A DNA stretch of 64,000 nucleotides from SAR202 cluster bacterium bin87 (GTDB taxonomy: Bacteria > Chloroflexota > Dehalococcoidia > Lucifugimonadales > UBA3495): the NCBI GenBank assembly GCA_002238825.1, contig MPNC01000005.1, positions 205,077 to 269,076 of the forward strand, read 5' to 3'. The notes under the pieces are model-generated. The model ran no database searches and was not told the DNA's origin. It worked only from the letters and a program-made list of their open reading frames with translations. Both the position numbers and the translations under genes were made by a program. Positions 33,538 through 41,575 of this stretch are shown here, piece after piece. The first letter of the stretch is position 1, and the number at the start of each line of letters is the position of its first letter.

Positions 33538-34017
33538 ATGCAAGACAACTTTCGGAACTTCAGCTGGATTTTGCCCGGCGCGCTGGCGGGAGCCATGGGG
33601 CCGACGGAACGCCGCCACCTCATCTATCTTGAGCTCAACGACGTCACCGCCATCGTGCGGATGGAAGAGCAGACCATTTCGGGCGAGCCGTGGGGCTTCT
33701 ACGAATTGTTCGAACCGGTGCCAGATTTCGAAGCTCCGTCAGTGGAGCAGATCGACCGCATCGTCACCTTTGCGGAGCAGCAGATAGAGACCTGGGAACG
33801 GCCCACCGTGGTGACATGCGCCGCCGGTATCGGCCGGACGGGAACGATCCTCGCGTCCTACCTGGTCAACACCGGTTGGGAACCCGATGAGGCGATCGAC
33901 TACATTCGGCAACTGCGCCCGGGATCGATCCAGACCGCATCCCAGGAAGAGGCGGTACGACAGTACGCGGTGTTTGTGAAGGACCGCAACGACAACATGC
34001 CCCGCCGGTACCGGTGA
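33538..34017 (+). CDS. Dual-specificity/PTP-like protein phosphatase
   Basis: A 159-residue phosphatase with the CX5R loop VVTCAAGIGRTGT: nucleophile Cys94 and Arg100. The likely general acid is Asp63 in EPVPDFEAPS. The layout (acid loop, about 30 residues, P-loop) resembles small PTEN/DSP-like phosphatases acting on phosphoproteins or phosphoinositide-like substrates. The ATG at 33538 has GGAG before it. Nothing nearby identifies a kinase partner. Confidence 0.88.
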   Translation: MQDNFRNFSWILPGALAGAMGPTERRHLIYLELNDVTAIVRMEEQTISGEPWGFYELFEPVPDFEAPSVEQIDRIVTFAEQQIETWERPTVVTCAAGIGRTGTILASYLVNTGWEPDEAIDYIRQLRPGSIQTASQEEAVRQYAVFVKDRNDNMPRRYR

Positions 34018-34043
34018 CCCTCCAGGCGGCTGCCGGCTTACGC

Positions 34044-34079
34044 ATAAAAAACGGGGTCCGCGTTCTGAACGCGGACCCC
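34044..34079 (-). terminator. Intrinsic terminator of the first zinc-ribbon gene
   Basis: A 12-bp stem GGGGTCCGCGTT (34053-34064) / AACGCGGACCCC (34068-34079) with a 3-nt loop. On the minus strand it is followed by GTTTTTTATG. It ends 28 nt after the stop at 34107. Confidence 0.85.
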
Positions 34080-34106
34080 ATTCAAGTCAACCGCTACGGC
34101 CACGGA

Positions 34107-34346
34107 TTACGCCGCCAGCAACTCGTCGGATTCCGGCGCAGTGGGTAGATTACCCGGGCCGGCCTGAGTCATCGGGGCGGGATCCGCGGGGATTTCCCGG
34201 CTGCACTGCAGGCACTGGCGGTAATCGCCGTAGATGTCGCGGACCTGGCGTACGTCGCCGCCGCAATGGGGGCAGCAGCCCAGGTCCATGCGCCGCCGGC
34301 GTACGCCCAGAACAGAGCCTTCCCGGTTCAGTGTGGTCTCCATCAT
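34107..34346 (-). CDS. Small zinc-ribbon protein, paralogue 1
   Basis: A 79-residue protein with one zinc ribbon, CPHCGG (Cys25, Cys28) and CLQC (Cys45, Cys48), spaced CX2C-X16-CX2C. The core VRQVRDIYGDYRQC matches the neighbour at 34521-34739. A disordered Pro/Ala tail follows. The start at the ATG pair 34346/34343 is set by AAGGAG. It has its own terminator, and a second terminator separates it from its paralogue. A nucleic-acid or protein-binding role is likely but unproven. Confidence 0.75.
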   Translation of the reverse strand: MMETTLNREGSVLGVRRRRMDLGCCPHCGGDVRQVRDIYGDYRQCLQCSREIPADPAPMTQAGPGNLPTAPESDELLAA

Positions 34347-34453
34347 CTCATCTCCTTGACTCAACGGCCCGTGGTGGCCAGCGGTCGCAGGTATGCGTAC
34401 TCGTTTGCAGGTGGTTCGGTGCCCGGTTGTCGCTACGGTCGAGATGCGGTTTT

Positions 34454-34489
34454 AAAAGGTTGCGGCCTCGGAGCCAAGTCCGAGGCCGC
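34454..34489 (-). terminator. Intrinsic terminator of the second zinc-ribbon gene
   Basis: A 10-bp stem GCGGCCTCGG (34462-34471) / CCGAGGCCGC (34480-34489), followed on the minus strand by AACCTTTTAAAA. The T-run is short and offset, so efficiency may be moderate. Confidence 0.65.
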
Positions 34490-34520
34490 TGCCAACGGTT
34501 GCTTGTGCTCAGGGTTTGGA

Positions 34521-34739
34521 TCAGACCGTGATCTTCTCGCGATGGTGGTTCGGATTCGACGGCATGTCCATGGTTGCCATGGTGGTGGCTGGCGCCGGGC
34601 TGGTGGCCACGCGTCGGATTTCGCGGCCGCACTGGGCGCACTGGTGGTAGACTCCGAAGGTATCCCTCATACGGCAAATGTCGCCGCCACAGCGAGGGCA
34701 TGCCTTGAGCTTCAAAGAATTGCGGGTTAGGGTCTGCAT
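34521..34739 (-). CDS. Small zinc-ribbon protein, paralogue 2
   Basis: A 72-residue protein with CPRCGG (Cys14, Cys17) and CAQC (Cys34, Cys37), the same CX2C-X16-CX2C spacing and the same ICRMRDTFGVYHQC core as the neighbour. The tail is Thr/Met/His-rich. GGAG precedes the ATG at 34739. It is divergent from the JAMM gene across a 159-nt region full of TTACCG-type sites, so the two may share a regulator. Confidence 0.75.
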   Translation of the reverse strand: MQTLTRNSLKLKACPRCGGDICRMRDTFGVYHQCAQCGREIRRVATSPAPATTMATMDMPSNPNHHREKITV

Positions 34740-34802
34740 TTCTCCATCCTGTTCGCGATTTTCGCCGTTGTCGTTGCGGCGGGTTGTCAGTTTGCGATTT
34801 CA

Positions 34803-34887
34803 GTTTACCGCTACTGTATTACCGGAGTGTTACGGTAAACCAGTCATTAGCGGCTGAATTAGAATATCAGGTTACGGTTTTCGTAAC
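34803..34887. promoter_or_regulatory. Cluster of TTACCG/CGGTAA sites in a divergent promoter region
   Basis: An inverted pair GTTTACCG (34803-34810) / CGGTAAAC (34833-34840), an extra TTACCG at 34819-34824 and a second inverted repeat GTTACG-N5-CGTAAC (34871-34887). A TAGAAT at 34860-34865 could be the -10 of the JAMM gene, placing its start inside the second repeat. This looks like operators for a dimeric regulator. Confidence 0.5.
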
Positions 34888-34898
34888 AAGGGGGTTTT

Positions 34899-35387
34899 AT
34901 GGCCAATTTTGGCGAACCGTTGGAGATTCCGCCGGAAATCATGGATGCTGTTTTCCGACAGGCGCGGGATTCATACCCGGCGGAATGTTGCGGATGGCTC
35001 AGCGGCCCGGCCAGCGGATTCTCGGTCAGTGCCATCAGGCCAGTCCTCAACGACCAGGCGTCGGGCAACCATCCCACCGCGGCGGAGCGCACTGCCGAAT
35101 CAGCGTACGTTTTCAGCACCGCCGACCTCCTGGACCTGAACAACAGCCTGGATTCGGACAACCCGGCCCGCATCATCTACCACTCCCATCCCAACGGCCG
35201 GGCCTATCTGTCGGAAACGGACCGGACGGTGGCGACCAGCCCGTGGGGGGACGGACCCGCCTATCCTGTACAGCAACTGGTGGTGGGAATCGATGCGGAG
35301 CGCGTGGTCGAAGCCGCGCTGTTCGACTGGGATTACGACGCCGGGGAGTTCGTGGAACTTCTGCGGCTTGCCGGAGCTGATATCTAG
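34899..35387 (+). CDS. JAMM/MPN+ metalloprotease (JAB domain)
   Basis: A 162-residue stand-alone JAMM domain. All zinc-site residues are present: Glu29 (SYPAECCGWL), His95 and His97 (YHSHPNG), Ser105 and Asp108 in the exact HxH-X7-SxxD spacing. Bacterial relatives remove sulfur-carrier or ubiquitin-like proteins (ThiS/MoaD/CysO type) from partners; no such carrier gene is adjacent. GGGGG precedes the ATG. It converges on the antiporter gene, and the two share a CTAG in which each strand supplies a TAG stop. Confidence 0.88.
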   Translation: MANFGEPLEIPPEIMDAVFRQARDSYPAECCGWLSGPASGFSVSAIRPVLNDQASGNHPTAAERTAESAYVFSTADLLDLNNSLDSDNPARIIYHSHPNGRAYLSETDRTVATSPWGDGPAYPVQQLVVGIDAERVVEAALFDWDYDAGEFVELLRLAGADI

Positions 35388-36397
35388 TGCGACGGTGCGC
35401 CCAGCAGGGCGACCCAAACCGCCCCGCCGATGGTGACCAACAGCATGAGCGCCAGGCCGCCCATTATCAGCGGTTGGGGTAAATTTCGACCCCAAAGCAG
35501 CACGCCACCCCAAATGATCAACCCAAGAGCGATCACTCCGGCGATGTAGTGTTCGGGATCAGCAGTGTTCACCACCACGCCCTTGCGGTAGAAGAAATCA
35601 GCGTACGCCAAAATCGTGATGTTAAAGACGCAACTGCCGTAGACTCCGGCGAACCCCAAGTCGGCCGCCCCAAGGCGCGCAGCGGCGAATGTAGCCGATA
35701 TTTCGGGCATGCTGGTAACCAGGGCCACGGCCAATATGCCGAGTACGCCGGAGGATACACCGGTCACGTGGGCGATGCGGTCAACGCTCTGGGCCAGCAG
35801 CACTCCTGAAACGATGACGCCCAACGACACCAGGATGAACATGATCCAGGCGCGTCGTAGCGTGATGCCGCTTTCGCCGCCGCCCTCGTCATTAGCGGCG
35901 GATGGGCGCCTGTTGTACACGATCCACATGCCGACCAGGTAGGCAACCAGGATGATGATGGAAGACAGCCCGACCTGCCAAACATGCACGCCTGAGTTAG
36001 CGAACATGGCGACCACCGCGAGTCCCGTGAGGACGGCGGCAAGCAATATGAGATAACCCTGCTCGGGCGCCACCCGTTGCAAAAATCGCTTGCCGCCAAA
36101 AAGCAGTGCCACCATACCCAGCGTGAGTATATTGAACATGTTGGAGCCGAGCACGTCGCCCAGGGCCAGCTGTGGGTTATCGATGCGCACCGCAGTGATA
36201 TTGTTCGACACCTCCGGCAGGGAGGTTGCCAACGCCACCAGGATGCTCCCAACGAACAGACGGCCCCAACCCGTCAGCGACGCCAGCGCGTCTCCATACT
36301 TGGCGAGGTAGCCGCCAAGAAAAACCACCGCAACCGCGCTGGCCAAAAATATGGCAACGGCGACGGTAAGGCCGACGCCGGAAAGAACATTCAGCAC
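35384..36397 (-). CDS. Sodium/calcium exchanger family antiporter (CaCA)
   Basis: A 337-residue membrane protein of about ten hydrophobic segments with the two alpha-repeats of cation/Ca2+ exchangers: VALATSLPEVSNNITAVR plus LGDVLGSNMFNI in the first half, and VALVTSMPEISATFAAAR plus FAGVYGSCVFNI in the second. The acidic residues in both TS(L/M)PE motifs are kept. It exports Ca2+ or a similar cation against Na+ or H+. It is 19 nt downstream of leuB on the same strand. Confidence 0.93.
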   Translation of the reverse strand: MLNVLSGVGLTVAVAIFLASAVAVVFLGGYLAKYGDALASLTGWGRLFVGSILVALATSLPEVSNNITAVRIDNPQLALGDVLGSNMFNILTLGMVALLFGGKRFLQRVAPEQGYLILLAAVLTGLAVVAMFANSGVHVWQVGLSSIIILVAYLVGMWIVYNRRPSAANDEGGGESGITLRRAWIMFILVSLGVIVSGVLLAQSVDRIAHVTGVSSGVLGILAVALVTSMPEISATFAAARLGAADLGFAGVYGSCVFNITILAYADFFYRKGVVVNTADPEHYIAGVIALGLIIWGGVLLWGRNLPQPLIMGGLALMLLVTIGGAVWVALLGAPSH

Positions 36398-36416
36398 GGT
36401 TGATGCGCTGGATGCC

Positions 36417-37508
36417 CTAGGCGATCGCGTTGACGATCAGGTCGCCCATCCGAGTGGTCGCCGTTGCCGTGTCGCCTGGAGTGGCGATATCGGCTGTGCG
36501 GTAACCCTGCTCCAGCACGGTCTGCACGGCTCGCTCGATGGCTGCGGCTTCCTCGGTGAGGCCTAACGAGTAGCGAAGCATCATGGCCGCGCTGAGGATG
36601 GACCCGCAGGGGTTGGCGATACCCTGACCGGCGATGTCTGGAGCGGTGCCGTGAATGGGCTCGTAGAAGCCTGGCGTGCGCGCGCCGGCCTGAGGGACGC
36701 CCGACAGGCTGGCCGAGGGCAGCAGTCCCATGGAGGCGGCCAGGATCGCAGCTTCGTCGGTGAGGATGTCACCAAACGTATTTTCAGCGACGATCACGTC
36801 GTAGCTGGCCGGCCGCAGGACGATCTGCATGGCGCAGGCGTCGACGAGAGCATGCTCGAGCTCGACTTCCGGATATTCACCGGCCAGACGCGTGGCGGTG
36901 GCCCGCCAGAGGCGCGAAGTCTCCAGCACGTTGGCCTTGTCCACCGAGGTCAGCTTGCCGCGACGCCCACGAGCCAACTCGAACCCAACCCGAAGCACCC
37001 GCTCGATTTCCGATTCCGAGTAGCGCATGGTGTCTACGCCGACGATGCCCTGAGGCGTTTCGGTACGACCCTTTGGCTGAGCGTAGTAGAGGCCGCCGGT
37101 CAGTTCGCGGACCACCACCATGTCCACCCCCTCCAGCACGTGGGGTTTCAGCACGCTGGAGTCGGTGAGTTGTGGATAGACTTTGACGGGGCGGATGTTG
37201 GCGAAAACGTTGAGGTGCGCGCGCAGTGCGAGCAGGCCATCCTCCGGCCGCGTGGGAGCGGAAGGGTCGTCCCATTTTGGTCCGCCCACCGCGCCGAACA
37301 GGACTGCATCGGCGGACGTGGCCAGATCGCGAACGCCATCGGTCAACGGCGTGCCGTGTTTGTCGATGGATATGCCGCCGACGTCACCATACTCGAGGAT
37401 GAAGTTGTGCCCGAAGGCGCGGCCCACGGCCTGCATGGTCTTGACGCCCTCAGCGGTGACCTCGGGTCCGATACCGTCGCCGCCGAGCACCGCGATATTG
37501 AAATCCAT
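36417..37508 (-). CDS. leuB: LeuB, 3-isopropylmalate dehydrogenase
   Basis: NAD-dependent oxidative decarboxylation of 3-isopropylmalate in leucine synthesis, 363 residues. The start at 37508 (MDFNIAVLGGDGIGPEV) is plain from the family; in-frame sequence upstream is intergenic. Signatures are RELTGGLYYAQPKGR near 140, SVDKANVLETSRLW near 190 with the catalytic Lys, and YEPIHGTAPDIAGQGIANP near 265. No other leu gene is in the window. Confidence 0.95.
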   Translation of the reverse strand: MDFNIAVLGGDGIGPEVTAEGVKTMQAVGRAFGHNFILEYGDVGGISIDKHGTPLTDGVRDLATSADAVLFGAVGGPKWDDPSAPTRPEDGLLALRAHLNVFANIRPVKVYPQLTDSSVLKPHVLEGVDMVVVRELTGGLYYAQPKGRTETPQGIVGVDTMRYSESEIERVLRVGFELARGRRGKLTSVDKANVLETSRLWRATATRLAGEYPEVELEHALVDACAMQIVLRPASYDVIVAENTFGDILTDEAAILAASMGLLPSASLSGVPQAGARTPGFYEPIHGTAPDIAGQGIANPCGSILSAAMMLRYSLGLTEEAAAIERAVQTVLEQGYRTADIATPGDTATATTRMGDLIVNAIA

Positions 37509-37862
37509 TCTGCCAACGGCTCCCGTCGATAATACGTCCCCGTCAGCCGGGCCTGAAATCCAGGCAAGCGCGGGGCGACCGGTAGTATAGCCTATGGGTA
37601 ATCGGTCATCAAATCGGAGCGTAGAAACGAGAGGCGCCGAGTGAGCGGACCCGGCCCCCAGTTGACCTCGGTTTGATGAGGACCCCGTCAGCATCTGGCC
37701 GGTGCGCCGTGCGTGGACATTGCGATGCTCGGAAGTCGTGAGGTGGGCGAGGATTTCGCGCGCATCGCGTTGACACGCCGGGGTGCACACTTTAAACTGC
37801 GAGCATCAGCCAAACCTGCGCTGGCGCGTTTTGTCGCGCCTGAATATGGAGGCCCATCCGCG
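37509..37862. other. 354-nt intergenic region between leuB and the DUF1501 gene
   Basis: Separates two divergent units. The only element recognised is the plus-strand promoter at 37770-37798. Open frames crossing it have no start signals and no recognisable protein. No repeat or RNA gene is evident. Confidence 0.5.
37770..37798 (+). promoter_or_regulatory. Promoter of the DUF1501-DUF1800-NHL-glc run
   Basis: Perfect TTGACA (37770-37775), a 17-nt spacer and TAAACT (37793-37798). The predicted start near 37805 gives a 58-nt leader with ATGGAGG before the ATG at 37863. Confidence 0.7.
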
Positions 37863-38993
37863 ATGACCACCACTAATAAACAACGGTCTTTGGTCGTAAT
37901 CCAGTTGGCCGGCGCCAATGACCCGTTGAATACCGTCATCCCCTACGCCGACGGACACTACTACGACTTTCGGCCAAACGTCGGTATTCCCACCGACCAG
38001 GTGATCCCGCTGGACGGACAGCTTGGCCTCAATCCCAACATGGCGCCGATCAAGGCCCTGTGGGACGAGGGCAAGGTTGCGATCGTCAACGGCATCGGAT
38101 ACCCCAATCCCACCCGGTCGCACTTCCGCAGCATGGACATCTGGCATACCTGCGAGCCGGAAAAGATCGCCACCGAGGGCTGGCTGGGCCGCGTGATTCG
38201 CGACCTCGACCCCGCCGGACAGAACGTGATCACCGGCGTGAACTTCGGGCGCGGCCTTCCCCGCTCCATGGGCGCCTCCGGTGTCCCCGTAGCCTCCGTG
38301 GGCAACCTCGAGACCTATGGTCTGTTCCCCGATGTGGAAGAGGAGCGCATCCGCGGGCTGTGCCTGGACGCCTTCGGCAAGATGTACGGCGGGTCTATCC
38401 AGGACGCGGTGATGGACTACCTGGGACAGACCGGCCGCGACGCGCTGAAGGGCGCGGATATCCTGCGCACCGCTCCGGAGCAGTATTCCTCCGCGGTGGA
38501 GTACGCGGAAAACCCCATCGCCCAGTCCCTCAAGAACGTGGCGCAGGTGATGACCGCCGATCTGGGCACCCGCATCTATTACACCCAGCACGGCAGTTTT
38601 GACACCCACGGCGACGAGGTCAAGGTGCATGGCGGGCTGTGGACCCAGGTTTCCGGCGCCATCAGCGACTTCCTGGCCGATCTCGACGAGCACGGCCGCG
38701 GTGACGACGCAATCGTGCTGGTGTGGACCGAATTCGGGCGCCGCATCCGCGACAACGGCACCGGCACCGACCACGGCTCCGGCGGAACCGCCTTCATCAT
38801 CGGCAACCCGGTCAACGGCGGCTTCTACGGGCAGTACCCGTCCCTGGCCGAGCGCGACCACCTGGACGGCGACCTGCACTGGAACAACGATTTCCGTTCC
38901 ACCTACTCGACCATCGCCGACAAGTGGCTGGGCCTGGACCCGGTCCCGATTGTCAACGGCCAGTTCGAGCAGTGGGACTTCGTCGGCAACTAA
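37863..38993 (+). CDS. DUF1501 domain protein without a signal peptide
   Basis: A 376-residue protein of the DUF1501 family, distantly related to sulfatase/alkaline-phosphatase folds. Matching strings are LVVIQLAGANDPLNTVIPY, SHFRSMDIWHT, FDTHGDEVKVHGGL and VWTEFGRRIRDNGTGTDHGSGG. Most known DUF1501 proteins start with a Tat signal; here the protein starts MTTTNKQRSLVVIQ with none, so it looks cytoplasmic. The DUF1800 gene follows after 48 nt, the usual partner. Function unknown. Confidence 0.88.
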   Translation: MTTTNKQRSLVVIQLAGANDPLNTVIPYADGHYYDFRPNVGIPTDQVIPLDGQLGLNPNMAPIKALWDEGKVAIVNGIGYPNPTRSHFRSMDIWHTCEPEKIATEGWLGRVIRDLDPAGQNVITGVNFGRGLPRSMGASGVPVASVGNLETYGLFPDVEEERIRGLCLDAFGKMYGGSIQDAVMDYLGQTGRDALKGADILRTAPEQYSSAVEYAENPIAQSLKNVAQVMTADLGTRIYYTQHGSFDTHGDEVKVHGGLWTQVSGAISDFLADLDEHGRGDDAIVLVWTEFGRRIRDNGTGTDHGSGGTAFIIGNPVNGGFYGQYPSLAERDHLDGDLHWNNDFRSTYSTIADKWLGLDPVPIVNGQFEQWDFVGN

Positions 38994-39041
38994 CCCAACC
39001 GGTCGCCCCAATAATTTGGAACAGAACTTGCGGAGGCAATT

Positions 39042-40457
39042 ATGAGCAATGCCGATATTGCCCTGATGGCTCACCTGATGCGTCGGGCCGGCTTCGGCGC
39101 AACCCGCGATGAGCTGGAGCAGCTGGTCGAACAGGGTTACGAAAACGTCGTTGAGAACCTGATCAATCCGGGAGATCCTGGCGTGATGCCCGACGACGTG
39201 ATCCGAAGGTACCACTCGGAAATGGCCGAGATGCGCGAGCTGAACAGCGCCGGCGCATACTGGATGTACCGGATGGTCACGACCCGAAACCAGTTGGAAG
39301 AGAAGCTGGCCCTGTTCTGGCATGGCCTCTTCGCCACCGGCTACTCCAAGTTGAACCAGGCCAGCGCGCTGGTCAACCAGATCAACACCTTCCGTCGCCA
39401 CTCCCTGGGTTCCTACAAGACGATGCTGGTGGAACTGTCCAAGGACCCGGCCATGATCATCTGGCTGGACAACCACGACAACCACCACGACAACATCAAC
39501 GAGAACTACGGGCGGGAGTTGCTCGAGCTCTTCTCCATGGGCGTCGGCAACTACACGGAAGACGATATCAAGGAGTGCGCGCGCGCGTTCACCGGCTGGA
39601 CGCTGGGGAACGTCGAGTACATGTCCACCCGCGCCAGCCGCGACTCCATCTGGCCGTACAGCCGCATCAACTGGCACTTTAACTACCGCGACTACGACCA
39701 TGACGACGGAGAGAAGACCTTCCTGGGGCACACGGGCAACTTCAACGGTGAGGACATCATCGACATCATCGTGCAGCAGGAAGCCACGGCACGGTTCATC
39801 TGCACCCGCCTGTTCCAGTTCTTCGCCGCCGACGAGGTGGACGAAGCCGGGGAATCGGTCATCAATGACATGATGGCCTCCTACTTCGACTCCGAGTACG
39901 AAATTCGCTCCGTCATGCGGACGATGTTCAACTCGGACTACTTCAGGTCGGAGGAGGCGCGATTCGCCCGTGTCAAGGGACCGGTGGAATTGGTGGTGGG
40001 CGCGGTCCGCATGGCCGGCACCTACCAGGAACCCACCTTCGGGGCAGACCAACTGGCCCGCCAGACCATGTACATGGGCCAGGGCATCTTCCAGCCGCCC
40101 AGCGTGGAGGGCTGGCACGAGGGCGCCGAGTGGATCGACAGCGGCGCGCTGGTGGAACGCGTGAACTTCGTGGGCAAGGAACTCGGCGATCCGGGCAACC
40201 CGGGCGTCAAAGCGATCATTGACCGGATGGCCCGACAGGGCCAGGGCATCCTGTCGCCTGAGGAGCAGGTCGCCGCGTGCGCGGACCTGCTCGGACCACT
40301 GGAACTGTCCGAATCCACCGCCACGTCGATCCGGGAGTTCGCCAGCGAGCAGGGACCTGCCGACCTCCGGGATGGCTCGCGCACCGAGGCTGACGAGCAG
40401 CGCATCGCCAACCTGTTGCGTCTGCTGACTGCCACGCGAGAATACCAACTGGCGTAG
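39042..40457 (+). CDS. DUF1800 domain protein
   Basis: A 471-residue protein of the DUF1800 family, normally found next to DUF1501. It opens ALMAHLMRRAGFGATRDEL and includes FWHGLFATGYSKL, NENYGRELLELFSMGVGNY, DIKECARAFTGWTL and GLFQPPSVEGW-like GIFQPPSVEGWHEG. No secretion signal is present. The family's biochemical role is unknown. A dispersed palindrome follows its stop, before the NHL gene. Confidence 0.9.
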   Translation: MSNADIALMAHLMRRAGFGATRDELEQLVEQGYENVVENLINPGDPGVMPDDVIRRYHSEMAEMRELNSAGAYWMYRMVTTRNQLEEKLALFWHGLFATGYSKLNQASALVNQINTFRRHSLGSYKTMLVELSKDPAMIIWLDNHDNHHDNINENYGRELLELFSMGVGNYTEDDIKECARAFTGWTLGNVEYMSTRASRDSIWPYSRINWHFNYRDYDHDDGEKTFLGHTGNFNGEDIIDIIVQQEATARFICTRLFQFFAADEVDEAGESVINDMMASYFDSEYEIRSVMRTMFNSDYFRSEEARFARVKGPVELVVGAVRMAGTYQEPTFGADQLARQTMYMGQGIFQPPSVEGWHEGAEWIDSGALVERVNFVGKELGDPGNPGVKAIIDRMARQGQGILSPEEQVAACADLLGPLELSESTATSIREFASEQGPADLRDGSRTEADEQRIANLLRLLTATREYQLA

Positions 40458-40487
40458 CGTCGGCTACAACACCTAGCGGACGATTGC

Positions 40488-40511
40488 AGGGGCGAATGTT
40501 TATTCGCCCCT
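40488..40511. repeat. Dispersed palindrome, copy 3
   Basis: AGGGGCGAAT-GTTT-ATTCGCCCCT, perfect 10-bp arms, 31 nt after the DUF1800 stop and 23 nt before the NHL gene. The same arms are found at 13815-13838 and 26177-26200. Confidence 0.9.
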
Positions 40512-40533
40512 GATCAAAAGAGGAGTGGGTGCA

Positions 40534-41568
40534 ATGACTACCGCAACCGCGGTTAGCGCCGGCCCGATGGAATATTTGAAAACCATCGGCGTGACTACCA
40601 ATCAGAGTGGTCGAGGGTTCATCAACCCGTACGACTGCGCCTTCACCAACGACGGGCGGATCATGGTGCTGAACCATGCCGACGCGGCCCGACAGGCGCT
40701 GATCCGCATTGGCATCCTCAACTGGGACGAGGATTACCTGGGCGAATACAGCAAGGGCACCGGGCGAGGCGAGGGGCAGTGGACGCTGCCCATTGGCATG
40801 ACGATCAGCGCCGACCAACGCATCCACGTCACCGACGAGCACCTGCACCGCGTAACCGTGTTCGATACCGACGGCGATTTCGTCAGGATGTGGGGAGAAA
40901 AGGGTGACGCTGCGGGACAGTTGAACGGCCCAGCGGGCATAGCCGTAGCCGCTGACGGAACCGTGTACGTGGCCGAGCAGTACAACCATCGGGTGCAGGT
41001 ATTCACCTCCGAAGGCGATGCGGTTACCACCTGGGGCGAGTACGGCGACGGGACCGGCCAATTCAACATGCCCTGGGGTTTGGCTTTGGACGGCGCCGGA
41101 AACGTGTACGTGGCGGACTGGCGCAACGACCGAGTCCAGAAATTCACCGGCGACGGGCAGCACCTGGCCACTTATGGCTCTTCCGGGACGGGCGACGAGC
41201 AGTTCAGTCGGCCTTCCGCCGTCGCCGTCGACTCCGAGGGTTACATATACGTGGCCGACTGGGGCAACGAACGGATCCAGTTGCTGGATCGCGACGGCAA
41301 GTTCATCCAGTCGCTGCGGGGTCAAGCCACGCTGTCAAAATGGGCGCAGGACTTCATGTCGGTGAACCCCGACGAGTACAACACTCGCCAGATCGCCAAC
41401 CTGGTGCCGGACCTGCCTGACCACCTGGACACGCCCTACCTGGTTTCCGCGCAAACCGAACCGTACTTCTGGGGGCCGGTTGCCCTCCGGCTGGACCACG
41501 AGGAAAGGCTGTTCGTGGTCGAGGCGAATCGGCACCGTATCCAGATATACCAGCGCCGGAAGGACTGA
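40534..41568 (+). CDS. NHL-repeat beta-propeller protein
   Basis: A 344-residue six-bladed NHL-type propeller. Repeats such as GPAGIAVAADGTVYVAEQYN, MPWGLALDGAGNVYVADWRN and RPSAVAVDSEGYIYVADWGN recur about every 47 residues. There is no signal peptide. The ATG at 40534 has AGAGGAG at proper spacing. glcD follows after 7 nt, so the propeller is tightly linked to glycolate oxidase and may be a scaffold or sensor; that is inference. Confidence 0.9.
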   Translation: MTTATAVSAGPMEYLKTIGVTTNQSGRGFINPYDCAFTNDGRIMVLNHADAARQALIRIGILNWDEDYLGEYSKGTGRGEGQWTLPIGMTISADQRIHVTDEHLHRVTVFDTDGDFVRMWGEKGDAAGQLNGPAGIAVAADGTVYVAEQYNHRVQVFTSEGDAVTTWGEYGDGTGQFNMPWGLALDGAGNVYVADWRNDRVQKFTGDGQHLATYGSSGTGDEQFSRPSAVAVDSEGYIYVADWGNERIQLLDRDGKFIQSLRGQATLSKWAQDFMSVNPDEYNTRQIANLVPDLPDHLDTPYLVSAQTEPYFWGPVALRLDHEERLFVVEANRHRIQIYQRRKD

Positions 41569-41575
41569 CCGGACC

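Noticed and set aside
37806..40448. A minus-strand open frame of about 880 codons opposite DUF1501 and DUF1800
   Set aside because: It is the mirror of two genes with clear families and carries no recognisable domain or ribosome site.
13815..40511. The three AGGGGCGAAT palindromes as a CRISPR array
   Set aside because: The copies are 12-14 kb apart with no regular spacing and no cas genes.
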